NCBI GenBank assembly: GCA_013619035.1
Contig: JABXKX010000295.1
Span: forward strand, 1 to 6,919
Reading direction: 5' to 3'
From: Peptostreptococcaceae bacterium
GTDB lineage: Bacteria; Bacillota_A; Clostridia; Peptostreptococcales; Acidaminobacteraceae
DNA length: 6,919 nucleotides
Part shown: one piece after another, positions 1 to 5,746 of the stretch
Position numbering within the stretch: position 1 is the stretch's first letter
Layout of the letters: each line of letters starts with the position of its first letter
The notes under the pieces: generated by a model
What the model saw: only the letters and a program-made list of their open reading frames with translations
Told to the model about the DNA's origin: nothing
Database searches by the model: none
Translations under genes and position numbers: made by a program

Positions 1-14
1 TGTATAAGAGACAG
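1..14 (+). other. Nextera transposon mosaic-end adapter remnant
   Basis: The first 14 bases, TGTATAAGAGACAG, are identical to the 3' end of the 19-base Tn5 mosaic end used in Nextera/tagmentation libraries. They lie exactly at the sequence edge, where an untrimmed adapter would be. Genomic sequence therefore begins at about base 15. The adapter brings an in-frame TAA at 5-7, which would falsely close the reading frame of the first gene. Confidence 0.93.
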
Positions 15-16
15 GT

Positions 17-658
17 GGTAAAACCTTATTGGATTTCAAAGGTAGTTTTAGTGATATTCAATCCTATATCGAAAAGGATGTCCTTGGTATTGAGGAGTTA
101 TCTGAGGAATTAGATCGTTTAAAAGATAAAACAATGAAATCAATGAGTAAGTTTTATGCAAAACATAGTTTTGAAATAATGTTTTCTAAATATGAGCACT
201 TAAACGAAGAGCATATTGATTTTAATGAGACCACCTATGAAACCTCAGTGGAACAATCGATAAAAGAATTTGAGTTTAACCCGGATATAGAAAGATCTCA
301 TTTAGGTTTATTCAATCTGATAGAACTCAATTCGAAACTTTCAGAAGTATTTGATAAACCAGGTTTTATGTTGCCTTTTGCTAAAAAGAAGAAGATTACA
401 CTCATTCAAGCAGAGATTCAAAATACTGCTGATAGCAATATAACTGAGATAAAGAATAAATTATATCAGGAAATTGAAAAGATACTTAATGCTTCATTTG
501 AAGAAATATTTGTTAATATTGATAGATCATTTGAAAAGATATACTGTTCTCCAAGATCAGTTAGTCAGGTTATCAGAAGCTTGGAAACGCTAAAAAAACA
601 TATGGTAACACCAACTAATGAAAAAACAATAAAGGAATTGATTATAAATAAAGCATGA
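17..658 (+). CDS. Unknown helical cytoplasmic protein, 5'-truncated
   Basis: I do not recognise this protein family. The frame is open from the adapter junction to the TGA at 656-658. A TTG at 29 could serve as a start, but no Shine-Dalgarno sequence precedes it and codons before it (G-K-T-L-L after the junction) read like ordinary coding sequence, so the real N-terminus is most likely missing. The visible part, about 213 residues, has no signal peptide or membrane segment, is rich in Glu, Lys, Ile and Asn, and looks almost entirely alpha-helical, with coiled-coil-like stretches near the start (EELSEELDRLKDK) and in the second half. One cysteine is present, and a basic cluster (FAKKKK) sits near the middle. 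The residues GKT at the truncated end could be the end of a P-loop, but the diagnostic upstream glycines are not in the window, so this stays speculation. It is the last gene of its transcription unit, being followed at once by a strong terminator. Confidence 0.8.
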   Translation, partial: GKTLLDFKGSFSDIQSYIEKDVLGIEELSEELDRLKDKTMKSMSKFYAKHSFEIMFSKYEHLNEEHIDFNETTYETSVEQSIKEFEFNPDIERSHLGLFNLIELNSKLSEVFDKPGFMLPFAKKKKITLIQAEIQNTADSNITEIKNKLYQEIEKILNASFEEIFVNIDRSFEKIYCSPRSVSQVIRSLETLKKHMVTPTNEKTIKELIINKA

Positions 659-687
659 CTTCCATACTCAGTATGGGAGTTTTTTTT
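658..687 (+). terminator. Intrinsic terminator of the first gene
   Basis: A 10-base-pair stem (658-667 with 671-680, one G-U pair) closes on a TCA loop and runs into eight T residues. It begins at the last base of the TGA stop codon. It separates the unknown gene from the following secreted-protein gene. Confidence 0.9.
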
Positions 688-732
688 ATACTTATTTTTG
701 AATATTTTAGAAAGTTTTTAGAATTTAAATAC

Positions 733-759
733 TTGAGTTTTATATTCTCTCGATAAGAT
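733..759 (+). promoter_or_regulatory. Possible promoter of the acidic secreted-protein gene
   Basis: A promoter is needed here because a strong terminator lies upstream. The best candidate is TTGAGT (733-738), a 15-base spacer and TAAGAT (754-759). An alternative is a TATATT box at 741-746 with a poor TTTAGA -35 at 717-722. Neither is close to consensus. GATAAG (752-757) and GATAAC (769-774) occur here, and the same pair flanks the leader of the ABC operon at 1756 and 1776. Confidence 0.3.
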
Positions 760-798
760 GTAGTTGTAGATAACCAAACAACACAAAGGAGAAATGAT

Positions 799-1689
799 AT
801 GAAAAAAAGAAATGTAATGATCGTTGCGATAGTAGTGGCAGTTTCCATGTTAACATTTGTGGCATTTGCTGGGACTGAAGCATACATAGGGTATGAAACA
901 TTTAAAGATGTGATGAGAAACAATGATAAAGATATGACTAGTGGTAGTGGCATTATGACTCTAGAGGTGATTGATAATAATGAAACAATTGCAAAAGTAT
1001 CGGGTCAGTTTTCAGGGAATCAAGAGTTAGAAACAATGAATGGTACAATTAACATTCAAGCAGGCACACTTGATAAATCGTTAGAGATTTATGGTTTAGA
1101 TCAACAAATGTATGTATTTGATACAGATTCAAATGATGTTTATGTAAGCGCTCATACAGAAGATAATTATGAAGCATATGAAACATATGAGTTGAATGAT
1201 GAGTTTGATAAAAACTCTGAAGCTATTTTAGATTTTCTAGTTGGAGATTTAAAAAAGGAATTCAAAATGGTAAATGATGACGATGGTACTCAAGATGTTG
1301 CGTTTGAACTGACAAAAGACGAAATGCCTGCAATCATTAATTTATTAACTTCTCTTGACCATGATGATATGGATAGAGAAGACTATAAAACAGATATAGA
1401 TTTAGAAGTGTATCCATTATTTAAAGAGTTTGAAAATGCTTCTATTGAATTGCCAGAACTTGTAGACAATGTTGAAGTAGAGTATCTAAATATCATTCTT
1501 GATTTAGATGAGAACAAAGAATTGACTGGTATGAAATTTGAAGTAACAGCATCTGGTTTAGACGCAGAGGGTCAAGCACATGAAATGACTGTTAAAGGCA
1601 GTATTGAAATGACTGAAGAATCTGTAGAAATTGAAATGCCTTCTTTAGAAAATAAAAATATTATTGAATTACCTGAAGAAGAAATGTAG
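799..1689 (+). CDS. Secreted or membrane-anchored acidic protein of unknown family
   Basis: The 296-residue product starts with a basic MKKR followed by a hydrophobic segment (about residues 6-24) that ends in AFA, a plausible signal peptidase I site before GTEAYIG; otherwise it is an N-terminal anchor. There is no cysteine at all, so it is not a lipoprotein. The mature part is strongly acidic and rich in alternating polar/hydrophobic runs (for example IMTLEVIDNNETIAKVSGQF and the last 60 residues), suggesting extended beta-sheet; LolA/LppX-like lipid-carrier folds look like this, but I see no diagnostic motif and make no assignment. The C-terminus is a tail of Glu-rich residues. The start is fixed by AAAGGAG at 785-791, seven bases before ATG 799. 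The gene sits just upstream of an ABC transporter/two-component operon and may be its extracytoplasmic accessory or signal-binding partner, an inference from position only. Confidence 0.85.
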   Translation: MKKRNVMIVAIVVAVSMLTFVAFAGTEAYIGYETFKDVMRNNDKDMTSGSGIMTLEVIDNNETIAKVSGQFSGNQELETMNGTINIQAGTLDKSLEIYGLDQQMYVFDTDSNDVYVSAHTEDNYEAYETYELNDEFDKNSEAILDFLVGDLKKEFKMVNDDDGTQDVAFELTKDEMPAIINLLTSLDHDDMDREDYKTDIDLEVYPLFKEFENASIELPELVDNVEVEYLNIILDLDENKELTGMKFEVTASGLDAEGQAHEMTVKGSIEMTEESVEIEMPSLENKNIIELPEEEM

Positions 1690-1708
1690 AGAAACCATAG
1701 GTAATAAC

Positions 1709-1744
1709 TAACTCTCAAGCACTGCTTGAGAGTTACCACTTTTT
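1709..1744 (+). terminator. Hairpin, probable partial terminator or attenuator
   Basis: Two perfect 13-base arms (1709-1721 and 1723-1735) form a stem of about 11-12 pairs, followed after CCAC by only five T residues (1740-1744). The hairpin is stable but the T-tract is short and displaced by four bases, so termination may be incomplete. No convincing promoter lies between it and the ABC ATPase gene, so read-through from the 799 gene may supply part of the operon's transcription. It could instead be a processing or stability element. Confidence 0.6.
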
Positions 1745-1747
1745 AAA

Positions 1748-1785
1748 AGGAGAAAGATAAGAGTGCTTATCAAGTGATAACTATG
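1748..1785 (+). promoter_or_regulatory. Structured ribosome binding region of the ABC operon
   Basis: AGGAG at 1748-1752 is the only good Shine-Dalgarno sequence, but it lies 21 bases before GTG 1774 and 30 before ATG 1783, too far for normal initiation. Between them GATAAG (1756-1761) pairs with CTTATC (1766-1771) over the loop AGTG; folding this hairpin leaves five unpaired bases between AGGAG and GTG 1774. The TTATC of that arm (1767-1771) can instead pair with GATAA (1776-1780), which would place GTG 1774 partly in a loop. A four-codon ORF (GTG CTT ATC AAG TGA, 1763-1777) also has suitable spacing from AGGAG, and its stop overlaps GTG 1774. The base pairing is seen directly; any regulatory role is inferred. 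Confidence 0.45.
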
Positions 1786-2502
1786 ACAATATTAAGCGTT
1801 AAACATTTGACCAAATCTTATAGTGACACATCAGGCATATTTGATTTGAGTTTTGATATAGAAGAAAATGATATCACATTACTATTAGGACCCAATGGGG
1901 CTGGTAAAACAACTGCCTTTAACAGTATTTTGGGTCTGACTCAATCAACTTATGAAACCATTGCTGTTAATAACACAAGTATTCAAGACAAAGCTGTTTT
2001 TCAAGAGATTGGTGCTATGATCTCAAAACCAAGTTTTTATGACTATTTAACAGGATATGAACATTTAAATCTTTTATCTAGCTATTATGATATCACTAAG
2101 GAGCAGGTCAACCATATGTTCAATTTGGTGGGGCTAGAAAAAGCTAAAGACAATAAAATTTCAACTTATTCATCTGGAATGAAGCAGAAACTGGACTTAG
2201 CACGTGCGATTATACATGGTCCAAAACTTTTGATATTAGATGAACCCTTTAATGGGATGGATATTGAAGCTAAAGTAGAGATGAAAAAGATTTTAAAAGA
2301 GATACAGAAAAAACACCATACTGGTATGATTATTTCAAGTCATATGGTAGGTGATTTAGAAAGTTTTGCGAACAAAGTAATTATCATATACGAAGGACGG
2401 ACGTTGTTTAATGGTAGTATGAGTGAAATTAATAATTCGGGATTAACTGTTGAAGAGTTTTATCTTGAAAAGTTAGCAGTTTATAAAAAGAAGGTGGCTT
2501 AA
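1783..2502 (+). CDS. ABC transporter ATP-binding subunit, BcrA/antibiotic-exporter type
   Basis: This is the cytoplasmic ATPase that powers the permease encoded next to it. Counting from ATG 1783 (239 residues): Walker A GPNGAGKTT at 36-44, signature YSSGMKQ at 129-135, Walker B LLILDEP at 149-155 with catalytic Glu154, D-loop NGMD at 157-160 and switch His187 in SSH. All ATP-hydrolysis residues are intact. The Q-loop region reads IGAMISKP (77-83), where the BcrA-like family commonly has Glu and most ABC ATPases Gln; Ser81 here is somewhat unusual. Sequence style (IGAMIxxPxFYxxLTGYEHL) fits the bacitracin/lantibiotic-resistance and ABC-2 exporter group rather than importers. The alternative start GTG 1774 would add MIT and fits the hairpin-shortened ribosome binding site, so the start is uncertain. 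The stop TAA abuts the next ATG (TAAATG). Substrate cannot be read from the sequence. Confidence 0.95.
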   Translation: MTILSVKHLTKSYSDTSGIFDLSFDIEENDITLLLGPNGAGKTTAFNSILGLTQSTYETIAVNNTSIQDKAVFQEIGAMISKPSFYDYLTGYEHLNLLSSYYDITKEQVNHMFNLVGLEKAKDNKISTYSSGMKQKLDLARAIIHGPKLLILDEPFNGMDIEAKVEMKKILKEIQKKHHTGMIISSHMVGDLESFANKVIIIYEGRTLFNGSMSEINNSGLTVEEFYLEKLAVYKKKVA

Positions 2503-3243
2503 ATGACTATAATTAAAATGGAATGGACAAAACTTCTTAAGAAAAAAAATACAAAGGTACTCATCGGTCTCTATGGTGTGATTTTATTGGTTATGAGTGG
2601 TTTGTATATCTTTGGTGAAAAGAGTTTTGGATTAAGTATTTATACAGAAAGTCAATTTTTAAAAGCAACGTTATCTACTATGATGGGTTTCATTTTACCA
2701 TTTATAGCACTTTATTTATCTAGCACTAAAATTATTGGTGAGTTTAGTCATCATACCATTAAAAATTTGATGTTATTACCAATAGAAAAGAGTAAAATTT
2801 TCTTCGGAAAAATAGTCTCAGTTCAAGGACTTTTAGGTGTTTTATTATTAATGCAATTTACTTTTAGTTTAATTCTCGGTTTATTATTAGATGGTGGTTT
2901 TTCACTTGGCATTTTGATGTCATTGTTTGGAGACTATCTAGGTGCTTTTGTTGTACTGGGTTTGATTAACTTATCAGGTGCACTCCTTGCTATGGTGTTT
3001 AACTCAGGTGGACTAACAATATTTATAGGATATATTTTATATATTGGTATGAACTTTGTAAGTCTTTATGTTGCACCATTTAAAGCAATATCATTAACGA
3101 CTGTTATTTCAAATTATGGCAGTCTATTCAGTGGCACTTCTTTGACTTTATTGTTATCGGTTTTGGCATACTATATGATATTATATATAGTAGGTAGCCA
3201 ATTATTCGAAAAGAAAGAAGTACAATCATGTCAATCAGAGTAA
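2503..3243 (+). CDS. ABC-2-type permease subunit, BcrB/NatB-like
   Basis: The 246-residue product is an integral membrane protein with six predicted helices (about 17-37, 54-74, 104-129, 145-167, 170-191 and 213-233), the usual topology of ABC-2 half-permeases. The cytoplasmic stretch after helix 2, EFSHHTIKNLMLLPIEKSKIF (80-100), matches the family pattern E-x-x-x-x-T-x-x-x-x-x-x-P-x-x-R/K-x-x-I that contacts the ATPase. The N-terminus (MEWTKLLKKKNTK) is the typical amphipathic, basic lead-in. The start is ATG 2503 directly after the ATPase stop codon, with AAGGTGG at 2491-2497 as ribosome binding site. With the preceding ATPase it should form an exporter of two ATPases and two permeases. 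Bacitracin, lantibiotics and sodium are among known substrates of relatives; nothing here decides between these. Its last 16 bases overlap the histidine kinase gene. Confidence 0.92.
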   Translation: MTIIKMEWTKLLKKKNTKVLIGLYGVILLVMSGLYIFGEKSFGLSIYTESQFLKATLSTMMGFILPFIALYLSSTKIIGEFSHHTIKNLMLLPIEKSKIFFGKIVSVQGLLGVLLLMQFTFSLILGLLLDGGFSLGILMSLFGDYLGAFVVLGLINLSGALLAMVFNSGGLTIFIGYILYIGMNFVSLYVAPFKAISLTTVISNYGSLFSGTSLTLLLSVLAYYMILYIVGSQLFEKKEVQSCQSE

Positions 3244-4706
3244 AACTTATTTTAACATTTGCAATATTAGTTCTTATTAGTGCTTTGGTAATTTTGATTT
3301 CTGGTATTGCAATTGTTTCAGGTGCTATAGGAACAGTAGCTGAATCTGTTCTAGAAGAAACCAATATAGAGGTTGTTGTTACTGAAGTAATCGATTTGGT
3401 TACGGATCTAAAACAAGCCGATGATTACAGCCCAGAAAAGTTGATTGATTCTGACTATATTCGTGAGATCAATACAGAATCAAACTTTTATAATGGTGGC
3501 GTAATTGTTAAATATGATGATACAGTAATCAATCATAGTGAGTTACCAGCAGACAATAAGTTTTATTCTAGTTTAGTGCCTACCGAAGATATTTTTGTTA
3601 CTAAAGATGGTCCGAGCAAAGACCATGATCAGATGATTGCGTATAATGATGAGAAGTACTTTTACATCGATTATACATTTATGTTTGAAAAAGAACCCGT
3701 AACGTATTTCTTTGTATTTGATGTCACTGAAATATCATCAGCGAGTGATACATCGGGTAAGTATTTTCTCAGAGTGATTATGTTTGTGTTATTATTGATC
3801 ATTTTACCGCTTTTGGTCATTATTACAAATGACATTATCAAACCATTACAAGAATTGGAAAAAGGGGTTAACCACATCAAAGAAGGTAATCTCGATTTTA
3901 AGTTAGAAACAAAGAAAAAAAATGAAGTTGGACGTGTGGTCAAATATTTTGATGTGATGCGTGAAGAGTTAAAACAATCTATAAACAAACAAATCAAATT
4001 TGAAGAAAATAGAAAAGAGCTGATTTCGAGTATCAGTCATGATTTGAAAACCCCTATTACGTCTATTAAAGGACATATTGAGGGGATAAAAGATGGTGTT
4101 GCTAATACACCAGAAAAACTAGAAAAGTATATTGATGTTATATACCATAAAACAGAAGATATGGACCAACTGATAGATGATTTATTTTTGTTTTCTAAGT
4201 TGGATTTAAATAAATTGCCATTTGTGATGAAGAAAGTACCTGTACAACCTTTCATTGAAGAAATGGTAGAAGAAATGCGTTTCGAATGGGAAGATGATCA
4301 TAAAAAAATGTATTTAAATATGACCATAAACGATGTGTTTGTACTCATTGACCCTCAACAAATGAAAAGGGTGCTTGTGAATATTATTCAAAATTCAATG
4401 AAGTACATGGACAAAGAGGAACAAGAGATTCAAATAACTGTCAGTCAAATAAATGATAAACTGCAGTTGGTGATTGCAGATAATGGTCAAGGTATAAATA
4501 AAGAAGAATTAGATTTTATATTTGATAGATTTTATAGAGTGGATGAGTCAAGGAATCCTGAAACCGGTGGTACAGGCTTAGGATTAGCTATATCAAAACA
4601 GATTATTGAACAGCATCATGGTTCTATACATGTGACCAGTGACTTTGGTCAAGGCACAAAGATGATTATTGAATTGGATATTGAAGAAGAGGTTCTTAAT
4701 GACTAA
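3228..4706 (+). CDS. Membrane sensor histidine kinase with HAMP domain
   Basis: The 492-residue product autophosphorylates on histidine and passes the phosphate to the response regulator encoded next. Domains in order: helix 1 (about 7-33), extracytoplasmic sensor of about 145 residues (34-178) that I cannot assign to a named fold, helix 2 (180-201), HAMP (about 202-254), HisKA with H-box SSISHDLKTP and phosphoacceptor His271, then HATPase_c with N-box NIIQNSMKY (Asn389), G1 DNGQGI (418-423), F-box FDRFYR and G2 GGTGLGLAIS (447-456). All catalytic boxes are intact. The large sensor differs from the short loop of BceS-type intramembrane kinases, so signal detection is probably direct rather than through transporter flux alone. 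ATG 3228 lies inside the permease gene with only a weak AAGAAAG upstream, suggesting translational coupling. Its final eight bases overlap the regulator gene. Confidence 0.96.
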   Translation: MSIRVKLILTFAILVLISALVILISGIAIVSGAIGTVAESVLEETNIEVVVTEVIDLVTDLKQADDYSPEKLIDSDYIREINTESNFYNGGVIVKYDDTVINHSELPADNKFYSSLVPTEDIFVTKDGPSKDHDQMIAYNDEKYFYIDYTFMFEKEPVTYFFVFDVTEISSASDTSGKYFLRVIMFVLLLIILPLLVIITNDIIKPLQELEKGVNHIKEGNLDFKLETKKKNEVGRVVKYFDVMREELKQSINKQIKFEENRKELISSISHDLKTPITSIKGHIEGIKDGVANTPEKLEKYIDVIYHKTEDMDQLIDDLFLFSKLDLNKLPFVMKKVPVQPFIEEMVEEMRFEWEDDHKKMYLNMTINDVFVLIDPQQMKRVLVNIIQNSMKYMDKEEQEIQITVSQINDKLQLVIADNGQGINKEELDFIFDRFYRVDESRNPETGGTGLGLAISKQIIEQHHGSIHVTSDFGQGTKMIIELDIEEEVLND

Positions 4707-5388
4707 AATATTGATTGTTGAAGATGAAATAACTATTGCTGAATTGGAAAAAGATTATCTAGAAATTGAAGGTTTTGAAGTTGATATAGCTGGTACCGGT
4801 ATTAAAGGATTAGAGATGGCGAATACTCTATCTTATAACCTTATAATATTGGATATCATGTTACCGGGTATTAATGGTTTTGAACTGTGTAAAAAGATTA
4901 GAGAGACTCATAAAATACCTCTTCTAATTGTATCTTCTAGAAAAGAAGATATTGATAAAATTAGAGGTTTAGGACTGGGTGCAGATGATTATGTCACAAA
5001 ACCCTTTAGTCCAAGTGAATTGGTTGCAAGGGTAAAAGCACATTTAGCGATTTATAGTCGGTTAATGGGCGAGGAAGTAATCACTAAAGAACTTAGAATT
5101 AGGAATCTAATGATACAACCAAGTTCAAGGCGAGTTTATTTAAATGAAAAAGAAATCATTTTAACTTCAACAGAATATGATTTATTATATTTTTTAGCCA
5201 GTCATCCCGAGCAAGTTTTTACGAAAGAAACACTATTGGATAGAATTTGGGGGACTGATTATTTTGGTGATGGTTCAACTGTAACTGTTCATATTGGCAA
5301 GTTAAGAGATAAGATAGATAAAAGCAATAAAGGTAATATACCATTTTTAGATACCGTCTGGGGTGTTGGTTATAGATTTCATCTATAA
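4699..5388 (+). CDS. OmpR/PhoB-family response regulator
   Basis: The 229-residue DNA-binding regulator is the partner of the kinase just upstream. Receiver domain (about 1-118): acidic pair Glu8/Asp9 in ILIVEDE, phosphoacceptor Asp52 in LIILDIMLPG, Ser79 at the usual Thr/Ser switch position, and Lys101 in YVTKPF. Winged-helix effector domain (about 132-229) shows the family pattern LTSTEYDLL, TKETLLDRIWG, VTVHIGKLRDKI and the terminal TVWGVGYRF. The start ATG 4699 has AAGAAGAGG at 4684-4692 six bases before it and makes the protein begin with MTKILIVEDE, the normal family N-terminus; a longer reading from TTG 4669 would add ten residues without family support. The overlap with the kinase stop (ATGACTAA) indicates coupled translation. 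It probably controls this operon, with the GATAA elements near 752-774 and 1756-1780 as possible but unproven targets. No clear terminator follows. Confidence 0.97.
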   Translation: MTKILIVEDEITIAELEKDYLEIEGFEVDIAGTGIKGLEMANTLSYNLIILDIMLPGINGFELCKKIRETHKIPLLIVSSRKEDIDKIRGLGLGADDYVTKPFSPSELVARVKAHLAIYSRLMGEEVITKELRIRNLMIQPSSRRVYLNEKEIILTSTEYDLLYFLASHPEQVFTKETLLDRIWGTDYFGDGSTVTVHIGKLRDKIDKSNKGNIPFLDTVWGVGYRFHL

Positions 5389-5451
5389 TTATATTAAAAA
5401 TGTGTTTAAACAAAGAAGACCTCTTTCATAGAAGATTAATATTGTTAAAAA

Positions 5452-5460
5452 TGTTATAAT
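5452..5460 (+). promoter_or_regulatory. Extended -10 promoter of the small basic-protein gene
   Basis: TGTTATAAT is a perfect extended -10 element (TG, one base, TATAAT at 5455-5460). No recognisable -35 lies 16-18 bases upstream, which is usual for extended -10 promoters. Transcription would begin near 5467, giving an untranslated leader of about 43 bases before ATG 5510. An upstream in-frame ATG at 5465 would fall at or before this start point. Confidence 0.7.
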
Positions 5461-5495
5461 AGAGATGAATCATACGAAAAAAGATTATATGCTTC

Positions 5496-5504
5496 AAAGG
5501 GAGG
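5496..5504 (+). promoter_or_regulatory. Strong ribosome binding site deciding the start at 5510
   Basis: AAAGGGAGG lies five bases before ATG 5510 and is nearly the full anti-Shine-Dalgarno complement. It decides in favour of the 54-residue product (MSEQNLEK) over the 69-residue reading from ATG 5465, which has no ribosome binding site. Confidence 0.85.
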
Positions 5505-5509
5505 TACTT

Positions 5510-5674
5510 ATGTCAGAACAAAATCTTGAAAAGATGAAAGCTTTTTTAGAGAAGAAAAAAGCTCAACAAAATGAAAAACAGAAACATAGTGGTCATGGAA
5601 AATCAGGATCAGCAGTTAAACATCAGGGTGGCAAAATGAAAATGAAAACTCAAGGTTCTAATAATAAAGTTTAG
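5510..5674 (+). CDS. Small basic protein of unknown function, 54 residues
   Basis: I do not recognise the family. The first half (MSEQNLEKMKAFLEKKKAQQNE) looks like an amphipathic helix; the second half is a low-complexity, positively charged tail rich in Lys, Gly, His, Gln and Ser, with the pieces SGHGKSGS and GGKMKMK. There is no signal peptide, membrane segment or cysteine. A charged disordered tail of this kind could bind nucleic acid or ribosomes, but this is only inference from composition. That it is a real gene is supported by its own extended -10 promoter, a near-perfect ribosome binding site and a terminator just after its TAG stop. It is monocistronic or weakly linked with the pentapeptide-repeat gene 72 bases downstream. 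Confidence 0.82.
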   Translation: MSEQNLEKMKAFLEKKKAQQNEKQKHSGHGKSGSAVKHQGGKMKMKTQGSNNKV

Positions 5675-5686
5675 AATAAACCAGAT

Positions 5687-5719
5687 AGCGACAGACAGAT
5701 AAATCTGTTTGTCGCTTTT
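5687..5719 (+). terminator. Intrinsic terminator after the small basic-protein gene
   Basis: A 12-13-base-pair stem (5687-5699 with 5704-5716, one G-U pair) with loop TAAA starts GCGAC and ends GTCGC, followed by only four T residues and then GTC. The stem is strong but the T-tract short. Because no convincing promoter lies between it and the pentapeptide-repeat gene at 5747, some read-through is likely. Confidence 0.78.
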
Positions 5720-5746
5720 GTCATGTATGAATAGATGGAGGATTAA

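Noticed and set aside
642..953. Minus-strand open frame with hydrophobic residues
   Set aside because: It lies opposite the signal peptide of the 799 gene and runs across the terminator at 658-687; no ribosome binding site or family resemblance.
3671..4255. Two minus-strand open frames opposite the histidine kinase
   Set aside because: The plus strand carries all kinase motifs through this stretch, and the reverse frames have low-complexity runs typical of shadow frames.
4669..4698. Longer response-regulator start at TTG 4669
   Set aside because: It adds ten residues before the conserved MTKILIVEDE N-terminus, whereas ATG 4699 has a well-spaced ribosome binding site.
5403..5412. Perfect ten-base palindrome TGTTTAAACA upstream of the small-gene promoter
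   Set aside because: Short AT-rich palindromes are expected by chance; there is no second copy or link to a regulator in the window.
5412..5426. Weak hairpin AAAGA/TCTTT after the response regulator as an operon terminator
   Set aside because: Five AT-rich pairs and no T-tract; not enough to call a terminator.
5465..5509. Longer start ATG 5465 for the small basic protein
   Set aside because: It sits at or before the predicted transcription start of the extended -10 promoter and has no ribosome binding site.
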